A stretch of DNA of 64,000 nucleotides. Origin: Ailurus styani. Its lineage: Eukaryota > Chordata > Mammalia > Carnivora > Ailuridae. Positions within the stretch are counted from its first letter, which is position 1, and each line of letters opens with the position of its first letter. The position numbers and the translations under genes are program-made. The notes beneath the pieces were generated by a model. That model saw nothing but the letters and a program-made list of their open reading frames with translations, had not been told where the DNA came from and did not search any database. The stretch lies in NCBI GenBank assembly GCA_002007465.1, contig LNAC01000136.1, positions 2,082,840 through 2,146,839 on the forward strand, given 5' to 3'. Of this stretch, positions 10,940 to 23,055 are shown in pieces.

Positions 10940-12719
10940 TTTATTTTTCATCTTTTGCTTTTACCTTTTTCCACGCTGATGCACTATTTCCATACTCAAC
11001 TGAGGCAACAAGAAACTTTTGTCTCCTATACAGCATGTCACGTTCAGATGTACTATGACTTTATGGGTTAGGAAGACACTACCAGACTTCGCAGGAATGT
11101 TGGTTTTCCAGGATATGCAAAGAACATAAAACTTTACTTTGCCTTGGTCACTCATATGGTTCCTCAGTAAGGTTCAGAATCATCACCAATGGAGAAATGA
11201 AAAATCCAAGATGGCAAGAAATAAGCCAATCTTCTACACACAAAATATCTTTCCTTTTGTGTGCAGGCTGTATTCCAGGGATCCCAGATTCCTTCACTAT
11301 CAACTTGTTGCTTTGAGCTCTTGACAAATCAGGGGCTACCATCGGCTTGTTGAGAGGTCAGAATGAATAAATCTTGTATGCTAGTGAAATGACATGCTTT
11401 TCAGTCTGTCATTTCTACTTCTCTACATTTCTCTCATACGGACGGCAAAGTGTATTATGATTCTTCAAAAACAGAGTAAAGAGAATGCTTGGAATCAGCT
11501 AAACACAAAATAATAATAGTGTCACTAGGAACAATTATTCTCTTCTGCACAAATGACACAAAAATATCCTAGAAGTAAAAAATTATAGGTTAAGACAACG
11601 TGACCATATACAAGACTGATTCAAAACTCAAGGAGACCTGGTATAAAAATAGGGTTGAGTTCTAACTGGGTTTCAATACAGAGTTTAGCAATATATCTGA
11701 GAATGTTCAATTACAAAGACAGTGATATTTGATGAAGCCATACAGTAAGTCACTTTGCAGAATGAACCTAAATATGCTTTGATTAAAGTATTTAAGTTAG
11801 CAAACTACGGTGCGAAACTATAATGGACCTGGGGTGGGGGGAAGGGAACTTCTCTTATTCTTAGCAAGAAAAATTATATTTGATAGTATCTGGGGCATTT
11901 TACCGAGATACTATCAAGAACAAAAATTTCCTGGCAATGAATAAAATCCACAAACCCTCAAGAGATTAAATTTAAATACTAAATTTTACATATAAGAACC
12001 CACTAACTCATTAGGTTTTCTAAGCAATCATATGGGGTAACTGCATAAAAGTCAATTTGCTATTATCACTATTAAAATTTAAAAAAAGAGCAGTAGAGCA
12101 ACTTATAATATAAATAAATCCATATTCTTTATTTTCTCTTTTTAAAAATGTAAATTGTCTCAGTCATTTATAGCAACCGTGATCTTAGTGAAAAGCATTT
12201 TCTAAGAATTAAGTAATAAATTGCTGGGGGAGCCAATGCACCAAAGCACAGGCAGTGATTCTAAGAGACACTGGCTACTGGCTATGGGTCTTGTTGCAAG
12301 ACCCGGAGGCCCAGAGATCTAGTCCCATGGGTATTTATCCTTCTTTTAATTCTCAGAATCCCATGGAAAGAATAAAGGGTATCTATTTCAATAAATAGTA
12401 TATAATCTACCCGAGAGCTTCGCTAAGAAACTGGACCTCAGCCTCGAGTTTGTCTTTCCCCCCAAAGCACATTATTCTAATTCATTCCCTGTTTGCTGGA
12501 CCTGCAAAATGAACATCAGACCCTGATCTCCATCACCATCCTGACCAGCGCTACCCTAATCTCTCCTGAACTATGGTACTAGCTTCCAAAATGGTACCCG
12601 CTGTGCTCCAACCCCAGAAGTTCTTCAAGGAGAAGCTGGAATGATCTTCAAAAAATTTAATCGGACCATTTCTCCCTCCTCAAAAGACTCCATAGATCTC
12701 AATCATGGTTACTTATTAT

Positions 12720-12970
12720 GATGCCCTATGTGATCTGGACTCTTCCAAACCCTCAGCTCACACTAGCCATGCTTATCTTCCTATTTCTCAAACCCAGTGA
12801 CCTTGTTCCAACTACACGGTCTTCCCAACTTGCTCCTTCCTCTCCCTGCAATGCTCAGTCCAGTTCTCTACCAGTGAGCCTTCTTATATTTCAGGTCTCA
12901 GCTAAAATGTCACCTCCTCCAAAAGGTCTCTCCCTTATCACTCTAGATAAAATGGTTCCCTTCATCAAAT
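12720..12970 (+). mobile_element. L2 LINE fragment
   Basis: CAGGTCTCAGCTAAAATGTC with ACCTCCTCCAAAAGGTCTCT and CACTCTAGATAAAATGG is the standard L2 segment. It explains the 203-codon open frame at 12718-13329, which has no signal or domain and is not a gene. Confidence 0.72.
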
Positions 12971-15900
12971 TACTCTCCATCATTCTACTCTGTTTGTGTT
13001 GTTCTTCGTACTTACCGTTTTGTTACAGACGGCTTCGCCAAAGAGGACAAAATTCCATCTCTGCCAACCCCACCGTTCAATTCACAATGTCTAGTGTAGG
13101 AACTGACAACGAGCAGACCATTAATATAGGTCTACTGACTGGATGGGTGATTCCATCTACGCTCAGTGTTACCAACACCTGTATTCCCTTCACACACCTT
13201 TCAGAGATGAAAAAAATGAGACGAGAAGTTTCCCTTCAAGATCCCTCCTCACACACTCCACCCCCCGGACTTAAACCAAGAGAAGCTTTCTACACTGCTA
13301 TTTTCTCAAAGTGGCATCATTGTTTATAGAATTCTCAGGCACAGTGTCCTTTGAGAAGGAATTCTTGTCAAGATGGAAGAGAGGCTGGCGTAACACAGAT
13401 AAGGATATAATTACTATAAAATGAGTCAAGTCCCAGAAGACACCACAAAGGTCTTTCCACCTTCAGTCTTGAAATGATACTGCTTAGGTTAAATCACAAA
13501 TCAGATATTTCCAACATGAGACACTTCTAACTTAACACGTGAAACCTGGCAAGGAAAAATGCTGGAGGTTGCAACTGAACCGAGCACTACTCTTCTTAAG
13601 AAGCGACCTTTATCATTGCAGCAATAAGAGCAAAATACATTCCGTGAATCGTATATTTTTGAAAATAAAGCTTAAGCAGAAGAAAGCAGCTAACAATCAC
13701 CTGATCACTTCTCTGTCTTCAATTCAGTCTCCAACTATCCATCCCTTCTTTGTTTCCTCATCTCAGGAAGGGGACAGAAAACATCGGGCTAAATCTCAAG
13801 ACAACACAAGGTGAAGCAGCCTCCCGACCACGGCGTTTCCTGCAACACAGGACCCCTTTGGAAGCTGCATTGTTTTAAGCCATTAGCCACTAGTTAGGTA
13901 CAAAGTTGAGTCCGGCGAAAATTGGCTTCCACATAATTTGAACTCGAAAAGTGCTAGAGGACACAGTGTATTGTCTGTGTGTGTGTAGACATAACAAAGC
14001 TATTTTCAAGCACAGTGCTGGCAGAAGGCCCGTGGTAACTGCTCTGTGGGTCTGGTTACAATTATTTCACTATAGGGAATCATCCAGGACAGTACATCCC
14101 TTCTCTGTCTGCTGGGCCTCAAGTGGAAATGTGTGCTGTTTTTACCTCGCGAACCTCTTCAGCTCTCCTGATCACATTTTAAGTCTCCCCACCCTCCTCA
14201 GGCTACAGATCCACCCCTTCATGCCAGAAATCTCAGCTAAATGCTAAGCCCTAACTACAGCATTACGGTACTCAAGAAACTCCGAGAGCATGGGGGAAAA
14301 GGGAGTGTGTGTTAATTCCATCCTTACCCTCGTCATTCGACAGAATCCGGGCTCATGGCCCGTATTCTCACTCTTTGTGCATGTGCTTCTGAAGTTCTAA
14401 GTGAAGTAAGTAAAACTCTCCTAAAAGCAAAGAGTTGATATGTTCTCTGCTATTTTACCTCAACAACCAAATGCATTTGCCTCCCCGCCCACTGCAGCAC
14501 TTCGTACATGTGGCCCTTGGGAGAATTCCTGATGGAACATTCTATACTGAAATGTGTTTTTAATTAAAACAAAACAAAGAAGATAAGAGTTTACAAGATA
14601 TCAAGCCTAAGATGCTAACCCCGATATTTAGAAGTGTTTATGCCTATCAAGTCCTTCTTATGTGGGCTCCTCACGAAATGGTCAGTTCTAGAACTTTGAA
14701 GCCCCTCCATTATTTACTTTAACTCAGCTTATTAAAAATTTCGGGCATCATCTCAACTGTCCCAGGTACGAATTTCTCACAAAAATTGAATCTCAAATAT
14801 TTGGGGGCATTTCTTCATATTTTTCCCCCGCTGGAGTAAGACATAGGTAAGACAGAGGTTATAATGAAAGGTAGAGCAAAGGCATAAAGTGGTTGATCAG
14901 TAGGAACCACGTAACATTTATATAGATGGACTTTGTGGGTTTACAAGAAATGCAGATGGTAAGTTTAATTCCCCGAGAAGAAGAACTTTCAGGATGGTTT
15001 TTCTGAAATCAACAGCATATGGTGTGAATCATCTTGTGGCTCAACACATCTTTAATTCTTCACACACTGACCTTTCTGTGTCTTCCATTATCCCTTCCAC
15101 TAAAGATCAAAGGTAGAGGGGCTTCTCTTGGAAGCTAAGGGAGGGAATAACATCATGTTTTTATTTTACCCGACTTAAAATTGTTAAAATTGTTCTAAGG
15201 AACAATAAGTAAACTGGGTAAGGGATGAGTCGAGGTGGTGTGGGGAGAAGTCACTAATGAACACCAACAAGAGGAACTAAAAGATAAAAACAATGAATAT
15301 ATGAAATTGAGCAATTCTGTTCACCTCATTTCCTGGGTACAAAAAATAAGAAAAGAAGGCTGGACTAGATAGATTGATCTAATGTTTGTTTGGAAATGAC
15401 CTTCTGCAAAACACTGTGCTTAGATGTCACGGAGGATATAAAAGTGTCACGGAGCCAAAGTTCCAAGTTGGATCATGGAGGCTGGCCATTTCTGTTTTCG
15501 GCCAAATCCTGCACGCTTCCCCAAAACGACTGCATCGGCTTTCTTAAACAATTTATGCATATATGTAGTGTACACTTGCCTCCCTTCGAAGGCAAGTGAT
15601 AGGTTTTACAAATACTTGAATTATGTCCTGCATGACTCACTTAGCATCTAGCATGAGGCTTTAATTTTTTTAAATATATATATTTGTTATATATATTTGT
15701 TATATGCATATAAATAAAGACTGAAAGTTACTAGGCTTAGTCTCTAGGAGTTAAAGCCTCGTTTGGAAGAGAATACATACAAAAACACCTGTAGTACAAC
15801 AATAAATTAACTGTTATGTAATACCATATCCTCTCTATGTATGTTCTATAACCTGTGTTCCACAAAAATGTGTGTGACGTGTTCCAATGGGACATTTGAA

Positions 15901-16446
15901 CTAGGAGGGAACAGTTGATAAGAAGAAAGGAGATGAGTCTAGAGATGTGTGTGCATGTACGCCCATGGAGCTTGCTAACTAATTCGCACATCAGAAGCAG
16001 CGAATGTTTAATACATGCCACCCCAATTTGTGTATTTTCTGAAGTTAGGTCCAGACCCCTGAGGCCCCTGAGATATGAAATTGGAGGAAAGCGCTTCCAG
16101 GTCCCTTTAGACAAGGATTTGTGGAATATTCTGAGTATCAGTAGACTCCTTCTCAAAGTCCTAACTAATTTTAGAAATTTCTACCTGACTCAGTCCCTTC
16201 TACTGACCATTCCCTGTGCAACATTTCTTGATTGCTGAATATATATTATTCAGTTTTCCAGTGAGACACCATTTGCAACTTAAGGCCACAAGGTTTCTTT
16301 AGTAAACTTAAATTCTAAATGTCCTGAGCTAATGCTGGTAATTGAACATATAAAAGACTCCATTAAACTAGATTCTCTTCACTAAGAGTTGCAGACTCAG
16401 GTCCAGGAAACTTTCAGTAAGACATAGTGTAAGCAACTGAACAGTA

Positions 16447-16618
16447 GGGGCACCTGGGTGGCTCAGTTCATTAAGCCTCTGCCTTCAGCTCAGGTCATGG
16501 GTTCGAGCCCCACATCGGGCTCCCTGCTCAGCGGGGAGCCTGCTTCTCCCACGGTCTCTGCCCCTTCTCTACTCATATTCTCTCTCTCAAATAAATAAAG
16601 TCTTAAAAAAGAGAGAAT
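16447..16618 (+). mobile_element. CAN-SINE with 10-bp target-site duplication
   Basis: The element has the head GGGGCACCTGGGTGGCTCAG and the tail CAAATAAATAAAGTCTTAAA. The repeat ctgaacagta is at 16437-16446 and 16619-16628. About 12 bases of the GATCTCAGGGTCC segment are missing before GGGTTCGAGCC. Confidence 0.92.
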
Positions 16619-17423
16619 CTGAACAGTATATTTTTATGACTGTCAATTATTTCCATTTTTATTTTATAAACCATGTTGTAGGAACATCATTTGCTAACGA
16701 CTGTCTTTCCTCTTCCCAGAGGGTGAGAGCACTAGCAATATATATATTCGCATCAAGGTTCAAGGCTCTTTTTATCCGTGACCTGGTGTTCTTCTAGGCT
16801 GCTCCCCTGAATCTGTTGGTCATGCTTCACTACTTTCTTCATTTAAGGACACTCGTTTTACTGGAACTTTCGGAGTTATGTCACACAAAAAGACATCACT
16901 TGAAGCAGCGATGGCCCAAATGATAATTAGTTCCCCCGTAATCACTGATTACATATTCCCTCTTCACTCCACTGAAAAACCCGAAAATTCCTTCCAAATC
17001 CACAAAACCCAAATAATTGAAATATTATAAACCTCTGAACTAAAACATCCAGGCCATGAACACCCCAACACAAAAAGTTTCCCCCCCTCTCTTTCAAGAG
17101 TGCAGTTTTATCTCTTATTCTGAAATCGCTTACGGTTTTTAGAAAGCTAAGAAATGTACGGCTTTTGGTGCCCAGGCCACGTCCTTGGGAGCGAAGGAAA
17201 CTGCCTTATTTTCTAGAAAGGCAACGTTTGCGATCAGACATCAGAGGCAGCTGGAGAGAAGAGCTCAAACCCAGAAAGAGCAGGAAAGGTGGCAGAGTTT
17301 TAGAGCCACTCCGAATCCTTCCTGTCTTGGGAGGATTCACTTTTACCTGAGGACCTGGGGTGTTATGTGTGGGAGTCTGTTGGGACACATATTCCTACCC
17401 ATCCGTGGTAAAAAGATGACCTG

Positions 17424-17453
17424 GGCCGGGGGGTGGGGGGGAGGGGGAGGGGT
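17424..17453 (+). repeat. G-rich tract with G-quadruplex pattern
   Basis: G-runs of 6, 7, 5 and 4 are separated by single T or A bases. The pattern fits the usual four-run G-quadruplex rule with one-base loops. It lies on the strand opposite to PCSK5 transcription, so the transcript itself would be C-rich here. Confidence 0.8.
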
Positions 17454-17973
17454 GTCTGACCTGTGAGCCCTCACAGCCGAGGTAACTCACGCCCGAGCTT
17501 TTGTTGGGCTAAGAGATGTGCACACTGGAAGCTTATCTGTTTCTGTGGTTTGCATCTGTTTCTGTTTTCTCTCCTCCTAGATTCCTGACGAGGTGGTTTT
17601 GGGGGTTTTTGTTCGTTTGTGTTTTGGGAAAAGCTCCGAGGGGAGGGGAGCAAGAAGAGTCTGAAAGGCAGAGGAGTCAACGCTTGAAGGGGCTCCAAAG
17701 GAAGATGTAGGCGAGCACCTGCAGACGCAAAGAAATCAGGCTGCGGGGAGCTCGGGAGCTGGGAGCTTTCCCTGAGTAGACACTGTAGTCTAGAGACCTC
17801 TGGAGAAATGAGGCTCTTTCTCTCCAGGACATGGAGGGTTGGGTGCTGGCGGCTCTTCACCCCAACACCGAGCCTCCTCGTTCCTCACTGACCTGAGCAG
17901 GGATGCGTGTCTGGAGTGTGGCAGAGTCCTTGGTACCAAGGTCCAAGCATTGTCGAGAAGTGCTAGTGTAAGA

Positions 17974-17974
17974 N
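17974..17974. other. Ambiguous base (N)
   Basis: A single undetermined base lies in an otherwise complete sequence. It falls in intron and affects no coding feature. Confidence 0.99.
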
Positions 17975-18975
17975 TCATTTGAGCTCCTGGCTCCAATTTC
18001 TTAGTTCCAGATACGTTTGCCTCATGCGGGGGGCCCACGGCTTATTGATCGCAGTGGATCGTCCATATCCAACGCTTTCATTTAACCCTCAGATGTCTTT
18101 CTCCTAACCTCCACCTTCACTCCGAGGCAAAGATAGGCCTTTAGAACAATCCAATGGAGTTAAGAGGCAAGACCAACCCTTTCTTATTTTTTCAGATTAC
18201 TGACCATCTACTTTGGCCCCATGATCAAACTGTACTGCTTAAAATCTTAACCTACAGTCGATTTTTTCCAGGTAAAGTGTATCCTGCCACCTTCCTTCCA
18301 CCCTTCACTGTTGCGGCAAAAATCAGTCTTTAAAAAAGCTCAAAATGCAAACAAAGAGAAAACAGACGAAGAATTTTGGGGTATTTCCAGCCCCAAAGCG
18401 AACTGATCCAACTGAGTGGACTGTTTGGGGCACAAACGTAAGGATTTTCCATTTGAGCTTAAATAGTGGTCAAAAGAACTGTTGAAATATTAGTGTTATA
18501 GCAATATCCCGAGGAAGAAGAATCAAGTAGGTCTACAGTCGCAGAAGGACACTTGATTGTAAAGTTTGAGAGGACAACCTTTTCTGGGGGGAATGGGGAG
18601 GTACAGGAGAAATTCCTGACTTTTTCTTCCCTTGGATATTTTGTGCCTTGGAAAATACTCCCGAGAAACACCCCAGAATTTCAGGATGAAGACAATATAT
18701 TTTCAAAAGTCCAATCAACAGTGACCAACTTAAAAGCAGATAGTTAATGGAGACTTCTGGGGGCAGAACTGCCCAGTGAAATGTTGTCAAGTGAAAATTT
18801 AATAGGGTAAGTACAAGTTCTTTTCTACACCCACACTTTCACCACTTTAAAAGATAGAAAATGCTGAAATGATTAGTATTTAACCTCATCAAAAGGAAGA
18901 AATACAAACGTCTGTGGGAAGCTGGGCTTCCCTTAGCACCAATGCTTAGGCAAGAGGCCAACAAGAGATACCACA

Positions 18976-19313
18976 CCCGCCATGTCCGTCCCCACAACAT
19001 TCATATGTAGAAACCCAGTGCCCCCCATGATGGGACTAGGACGTGGGCCTTTGGGAGGTGATTCGGTCAGGAGGGTGGAGCTTCGTGAGTGGGATTAGTA
19101 CCCTTCTAAGAGACCCCAGAGCGCTCCCTTGCCTTGCCCCTTCCTGCCACCATGGGACCTACCTCGGAAGTGGGCCTTTCGCCAGACACCGAATCTGCCA
19201 GTGTCTTGATTTTAGACCTCCGGCCTCCAGCAAAAGCAGAAGTAAGTGTCTGTTGTTTATAAGCTACCCCATTTATGGTATTTTGTTATAGAGGTCTGAA
19301 CAGACTACAGCAG
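18976..19313 (+). mobile_element. ERVL-MaLR solo LTR (MLT1/MST type)
   Basis: It contains GGGCCTTTGGGAGGTGATTC, GTGGGATTAGTACCCTTCTA, CCAGACACCGAATCTGCCAG and, near the end, GTTTATAAGCTACCCC with TATGGTATTTTGTTATAG. This order is characteristic of MaLR LTRs. It is an old non-coding endogenous retrovirus-like LTR with no internal region, antisense to PCSK5. Confidence 0.85.
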
Positions 19314-20612
19314 CCCACATCAGAGCTCTGTTCTTCTGCCTGTCTTACTGCAAGGCTTTCCATGGCTTTTAATTCACTCTTTCCATATTACTTCAAGGCC
19401 CGACTGCCTTAACACAGGCCCCCTGCATAAAAAGGGGCAGCTGTGAATGTACTGAGAATGAGCCAGAAACTTTCTTACTGAAGTACCTGAGTCACGTCAT
19501 GATTCTTGCATTCTTTTCCTATCACCTACTATTGCTATACGTCAGGGCAGGACTAGATCCAAGGATCTTTCCCTTCCTCCCTCAGGCAGGGGTGCAAGGC
19601 TATTTTTGGAAAAACAGTTAGGTTATTACTTCACTTGCTTTTATGGTCTCCCTGTAAGAGGGTGTCAGAGTGCAGGCCCACAGTCCCTTTTCTAAAATCT
19701 TTGGGCTTGGTGCGCTTGGAATTCAAAAATTTTTTCAGATATGGCATCCAGAGCACATATTACACAAAACTTCCGGCGGGGAGGCGGTCTGAGCCAGTAT
19801 CCCATAATCCAACACATTCGCATTTCTACGGTAAAATGTAGGAATTTTCACAACAAAGACTGTAAAGGGTCTCACACCCGTTCAGGGTGAGCTTTGCCAT
19901 TGGAGGAGTTTGGGTGTCAAATGTGCAAAAGAACTTTCAGCTTTCTGGGTGTTTCGGATTTTGAAATGGAGGGTGAGAGTGTGTATCTGTTTGAGGTTTT
20001 AAAAGAATTAAGATCAGTGATTTCAGAGTTAAGAGAGCAAAATCTGTTGGTGTTTAGAGAAAGGTGAGACCGACTGCATGTCATCTAAGGGGCCTTTCTG
20101 GGGGATCTTTCGGCCACAGAATTTGACCACGCTGAACAGGACAGAAGGTAGATGGGTCGTTCCTGTCCCTGCGCTTCTGTCATATGACCTGGACACTGTC
20201 TGTCCCCCAGAGGGAGCACTATTGTCGTGGAATCTGAGCTGCCTCCCTGTTCCTCAGGGAAGGGCCCCCGACTGCTCTGAGACTCACAGGAACATTCCCA
20301 GACTAGAATAAAAACCTCAACAAGGCAAGAGTGTTGGAGCCAATTGGCATGCTTGCGCTATGACTCCATAATAAAGTAATTACACAGTATGATTTTTTAA
20401 GGATATAAAAACCAAAAAAAGAAAAAAGTGGTTTTTTTTTAATATAGGGAAAACAATTCTTTTGAAAACCCTCATCTTTGGCGTTTTAAAGGTGGGACTT
20501 AGAAGGTTCTATTCTGGGTGCCTGTGCTAGGGGTCCTATCGCAGGGGATGGCTAAGTTGTCCTTGAGATGAGGGGCTGTCGTCAGCAGAGACATAGGGAG
20601 AGAGAGGCTTAC

Positions 20613-20713
20613 TTGGCTTCCAGGGCCAGCGCGATGATGCCCGCGGCCATGGGCGCCGAGGCCGAGGTCCCGGTGTGGTTGTCGGTGCAGCGTTGCCTCA
20701 GGTCTGTGGTAAT
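20613..20713 (-). CDS. PCSK5: PCSK5 exon with catalytic Ser (101 bp)
   Basis: The exon encodes [20 protein letters not shown] followed by [13 protein letters not shown] and ends with AA of an Asn codon. Ser in GTSASAP is the catalytic nucleophile (Ser388). NHT is an N-glycosylation sequon (Asn383), and Cys380 is the partner of Cys231. The acceptor is tctgtcttccag and the donor is GTAAGC. The length is 33 codons plus 2 bases. Local CpG density is higher than in the surrounding intron, as expected for an exon rich in Ala and Ser codons. The next expected residues (FLTWRDVQH) were not found between 1 and 20612, so the following intron exceeds 20 kb. Confidence 0.96.
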
Positions 20714-21265
20714 CTGGAAGACAGAAATGAACAATTTAGGGTTCTGGGGTCATGGGAGTCACACGCAAGTAGAAAGAAATTCCCGCCCAAGAGTAGAATG
20801 CAGGGGGTGTTGAAAGAGTTGTTTTAAATTCCTTGTGCCTGCACCCGCGTGACTGTACCACTTCTAGAGAATCGCCTGTGTACATCAACTCTGAAGAGAG
20901 AAGCATTTATCGGACTCCACTTCTGCTAAATCCGGGGTGAGGACTAGGGCGAGTCTTTGGCTTGGGACATAGGGGTTATGCCTGTGTGCCCTCTAATTTT
21001 ACCCCCCAAAGCCCTGCTTGCTTCACCTAGACCCAGCTCTAGTTAAAACGAAACTTCTTTCATGAGCCCAACATTGTTCATGATCAGATATGTTGAAGCG
21101 ACCCCCAGACACTGAGGTAGGCACTGGCAGCACGGAAGCACACGGTCCGGCCCTGCCCTTCCAGAAGGGATACCTTGGGAGAGGCACAGGTTTTAAGCAA
21201 AGGCATGCTCTGCCATAGGTGGAACATGGGTTTTTAGCACCCGCAAAAATGGTGCACAGAAGAAC

Positions 21266-21305
21266 CAAGACCTCCTCCAAGATTTCAAGACCTCCTCAAA
21301 GATTT
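21266..21305 (+). repeat. 20-bp tandem duplication
   Basis: Unit CAAGACCTCCTCCAAGATTT occurs twice in direct succession, with one mismatch. Confidence 0.9.
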
Positions 21306-22440
21306 CACGTGAATACCCAAAACAAGGTTGAACCCAGGCTACTGGAGGGGACGTGACAGCACTAAAGGCCTGTGGTATATCACAGAAGGAGATTTCACCA
21401 TTTCTCCATTTTTGAAATCAGAACGCAAGAACTAGATCATTTTTTTCCTCTTGGTTTGAATCCAGTTTACTTCAGCTGCGGCTGAATAACATTCCCGTCA
21501 GCAAGAGTCGTGCTTTTTAACCTTTCCTGCATGATCATTTCACCCAGGGAGAAAAAGTTCAACTGAGATTCTCCTTAACGAGGCAAATGAAACACGCTGA
21601 GGTAAGATTTTTCAAACCAGTGAAACAGCTAAGATTTAAAAAACCCTCCCTCCCCAACAAGCGTCTACTTTTGCCTCCTCGGGGTTGATATCGCTCCTGC
21701 GAGGAACACACAAGCCTCGTGAGGTGAGCTGGTGCCCTCCTTGAAGTTACTAGAAGACAGCAGTTAAGCTTTGTTTGGCATCAAGACAAATAGGAAACCT
21801 GAGGTGAAAGTTCATCAGAAAGGTGTGGGGGGATAAAGGCTGTTGAAGACAAAGTCCTGTGGTTCTAAGGTGTATCCTTCCGGAGGAGTGTGGAGATGGG
21901 TTGATTTGGAAAGAAATCTGATCTTCACGAGAAGAAAGTGCTGCGTAACTCTTCAGAAATGAGCTTTCCCCTAAAAGTTTCCTCAGGGTCCCCTGAGGAT
22001 GTCTGCATGGACCCTTTAATTATCTGGTATGGATCTACATCGACACGCTGGCTGACCTAGTTTCACACAGGGCCAACAGTTCTCTTTTCTTTGTTCCTTT
22101 TGACACCTTTAATGTCACCAGACCATCCACACAGGAGAGGCACCGATACCCAAGGAGTGGCAGAATGAACAAAAATCTACAGAACCATAAGACATGGTGG
22201 CAGAAGAGAGGACGCAAGTCTTACCCTGTTTTCTTAAATAAGTGAATGGTGGCCAAGATCCCCGATGGTGTGTCTGGCAAGCAGGGGAGGTTGTTTCTTG
22301 GTTAACAGACCTGATTAACTAGCCATCTTCTGAAACTTCACGTTGGATGCTTGCAAGATGTTTGGGTAAATAGAGCCCTACCCACTTCCACATAAGAAAC
22401 TTTCTGGATTTTTATTTGTTGACTTTAAAAGGTATTTCTT

Positions 22441-23055
22441 TGGTTTTTTTGTTGAGGTAAAAAGGCACATAACACAAATTTACCCTTTCAACAACTTTTA
22501 AGGGTCCAGTGCAGCATTGTTAACTATATGCACGCTGCTGTACAAAAGATCTCTCTAGAACATTTTTATCTTGTGCGAATAAAGCTCCACCCATTAAACA
22601 ACTCCCCATTCTCCCCTCCTCCCAGCCTTTGGTAACTACCATTCTACTTTCTGTTTCTATGAGTTTAACTACTCTAGGTACCTCAGATAAACTTAATTGT
22701 ATAGTATTTGTCTTTGTATGTGTGTGTGACTTGGCTTATTTCACTCGAAATAATGTTCTTAAGTCTCATTTTGTTGTCGTACATGGCAGGATTTCCTTCC
22801 TTTTAGGCTGCATGATATTTCATTGTATGTGCTTACCACATTTTCTTTCTTCATCCATTCATCGGTCGACATTTGGGAGCCTTCTGTCTCTTGGCTCCCG
22901 TGAATAATGCTGCCAAGAGCAAAGATCTCTTCACCACCCGGTTTTCGATTCTTGGGAATATGTACCCAGAAGTGGGACTGCTGGATCTTTGCAAAGGGAC
23001 TTGTACTTCATTTGAAATTGCTGGTCAACTCGCAACCTTGTTTTCCAAAGGCCTG
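22441..23055 (+). mobile_element. L1 3' untranslated region, plus orientation
   Basis: TTGTTGAGGTAAAAAGGCAC, CCATTAAACAACTCCCCATT, GGTAACTACCATTCTACTTT, TTTCATTGTATGTGCTTACC and ATGTACCCAGAAGTGGGACT follow in the order known for old L1M 3' UTRs. The reading frames at 22629-22907 and 22873-23356 start inside it and are not genes. Confidence 0.88.

Larger units (their letters stand above)
1..20612 (-). other. PCSK5 intron after the Ser388 exon (partial)
   Basis: This is intronic sequence downstream of the 101-bp exon. It holds seven complete or near-complete CAN-SINEs plus one older SINE fragment, one long decayed L1 stretch (about 4200-7450), several MIR and L2 fragments, one hAT-like element, one MaLR LTR and the U4 pseudogene. 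Stretches with nothing I can assign are about 1-1467, 3160-4200, 8550-9090, 11000-12700, 12975-16436, 16630-18970 and 19315-20612. The stretch 2165-2960 contains only a purine-rich tract. None of the reading frames here shows a recognisable domain or splice context. Confidence 0.85.

Noticed and set aside
12718..13329. 203-codon open frame on the plus strand
   Set aside because: It overlaps an L2 fragment, has no recognisable domain and no splice or promoter context; its length is a chance effect of pyrimidine-rich sequence.
15737..16238. Opposed frames of 139 and 107 codons
   Set aside because: The sequence is not recognised and neither frame has supporting features; overlapping frames on both strands suggest chance.
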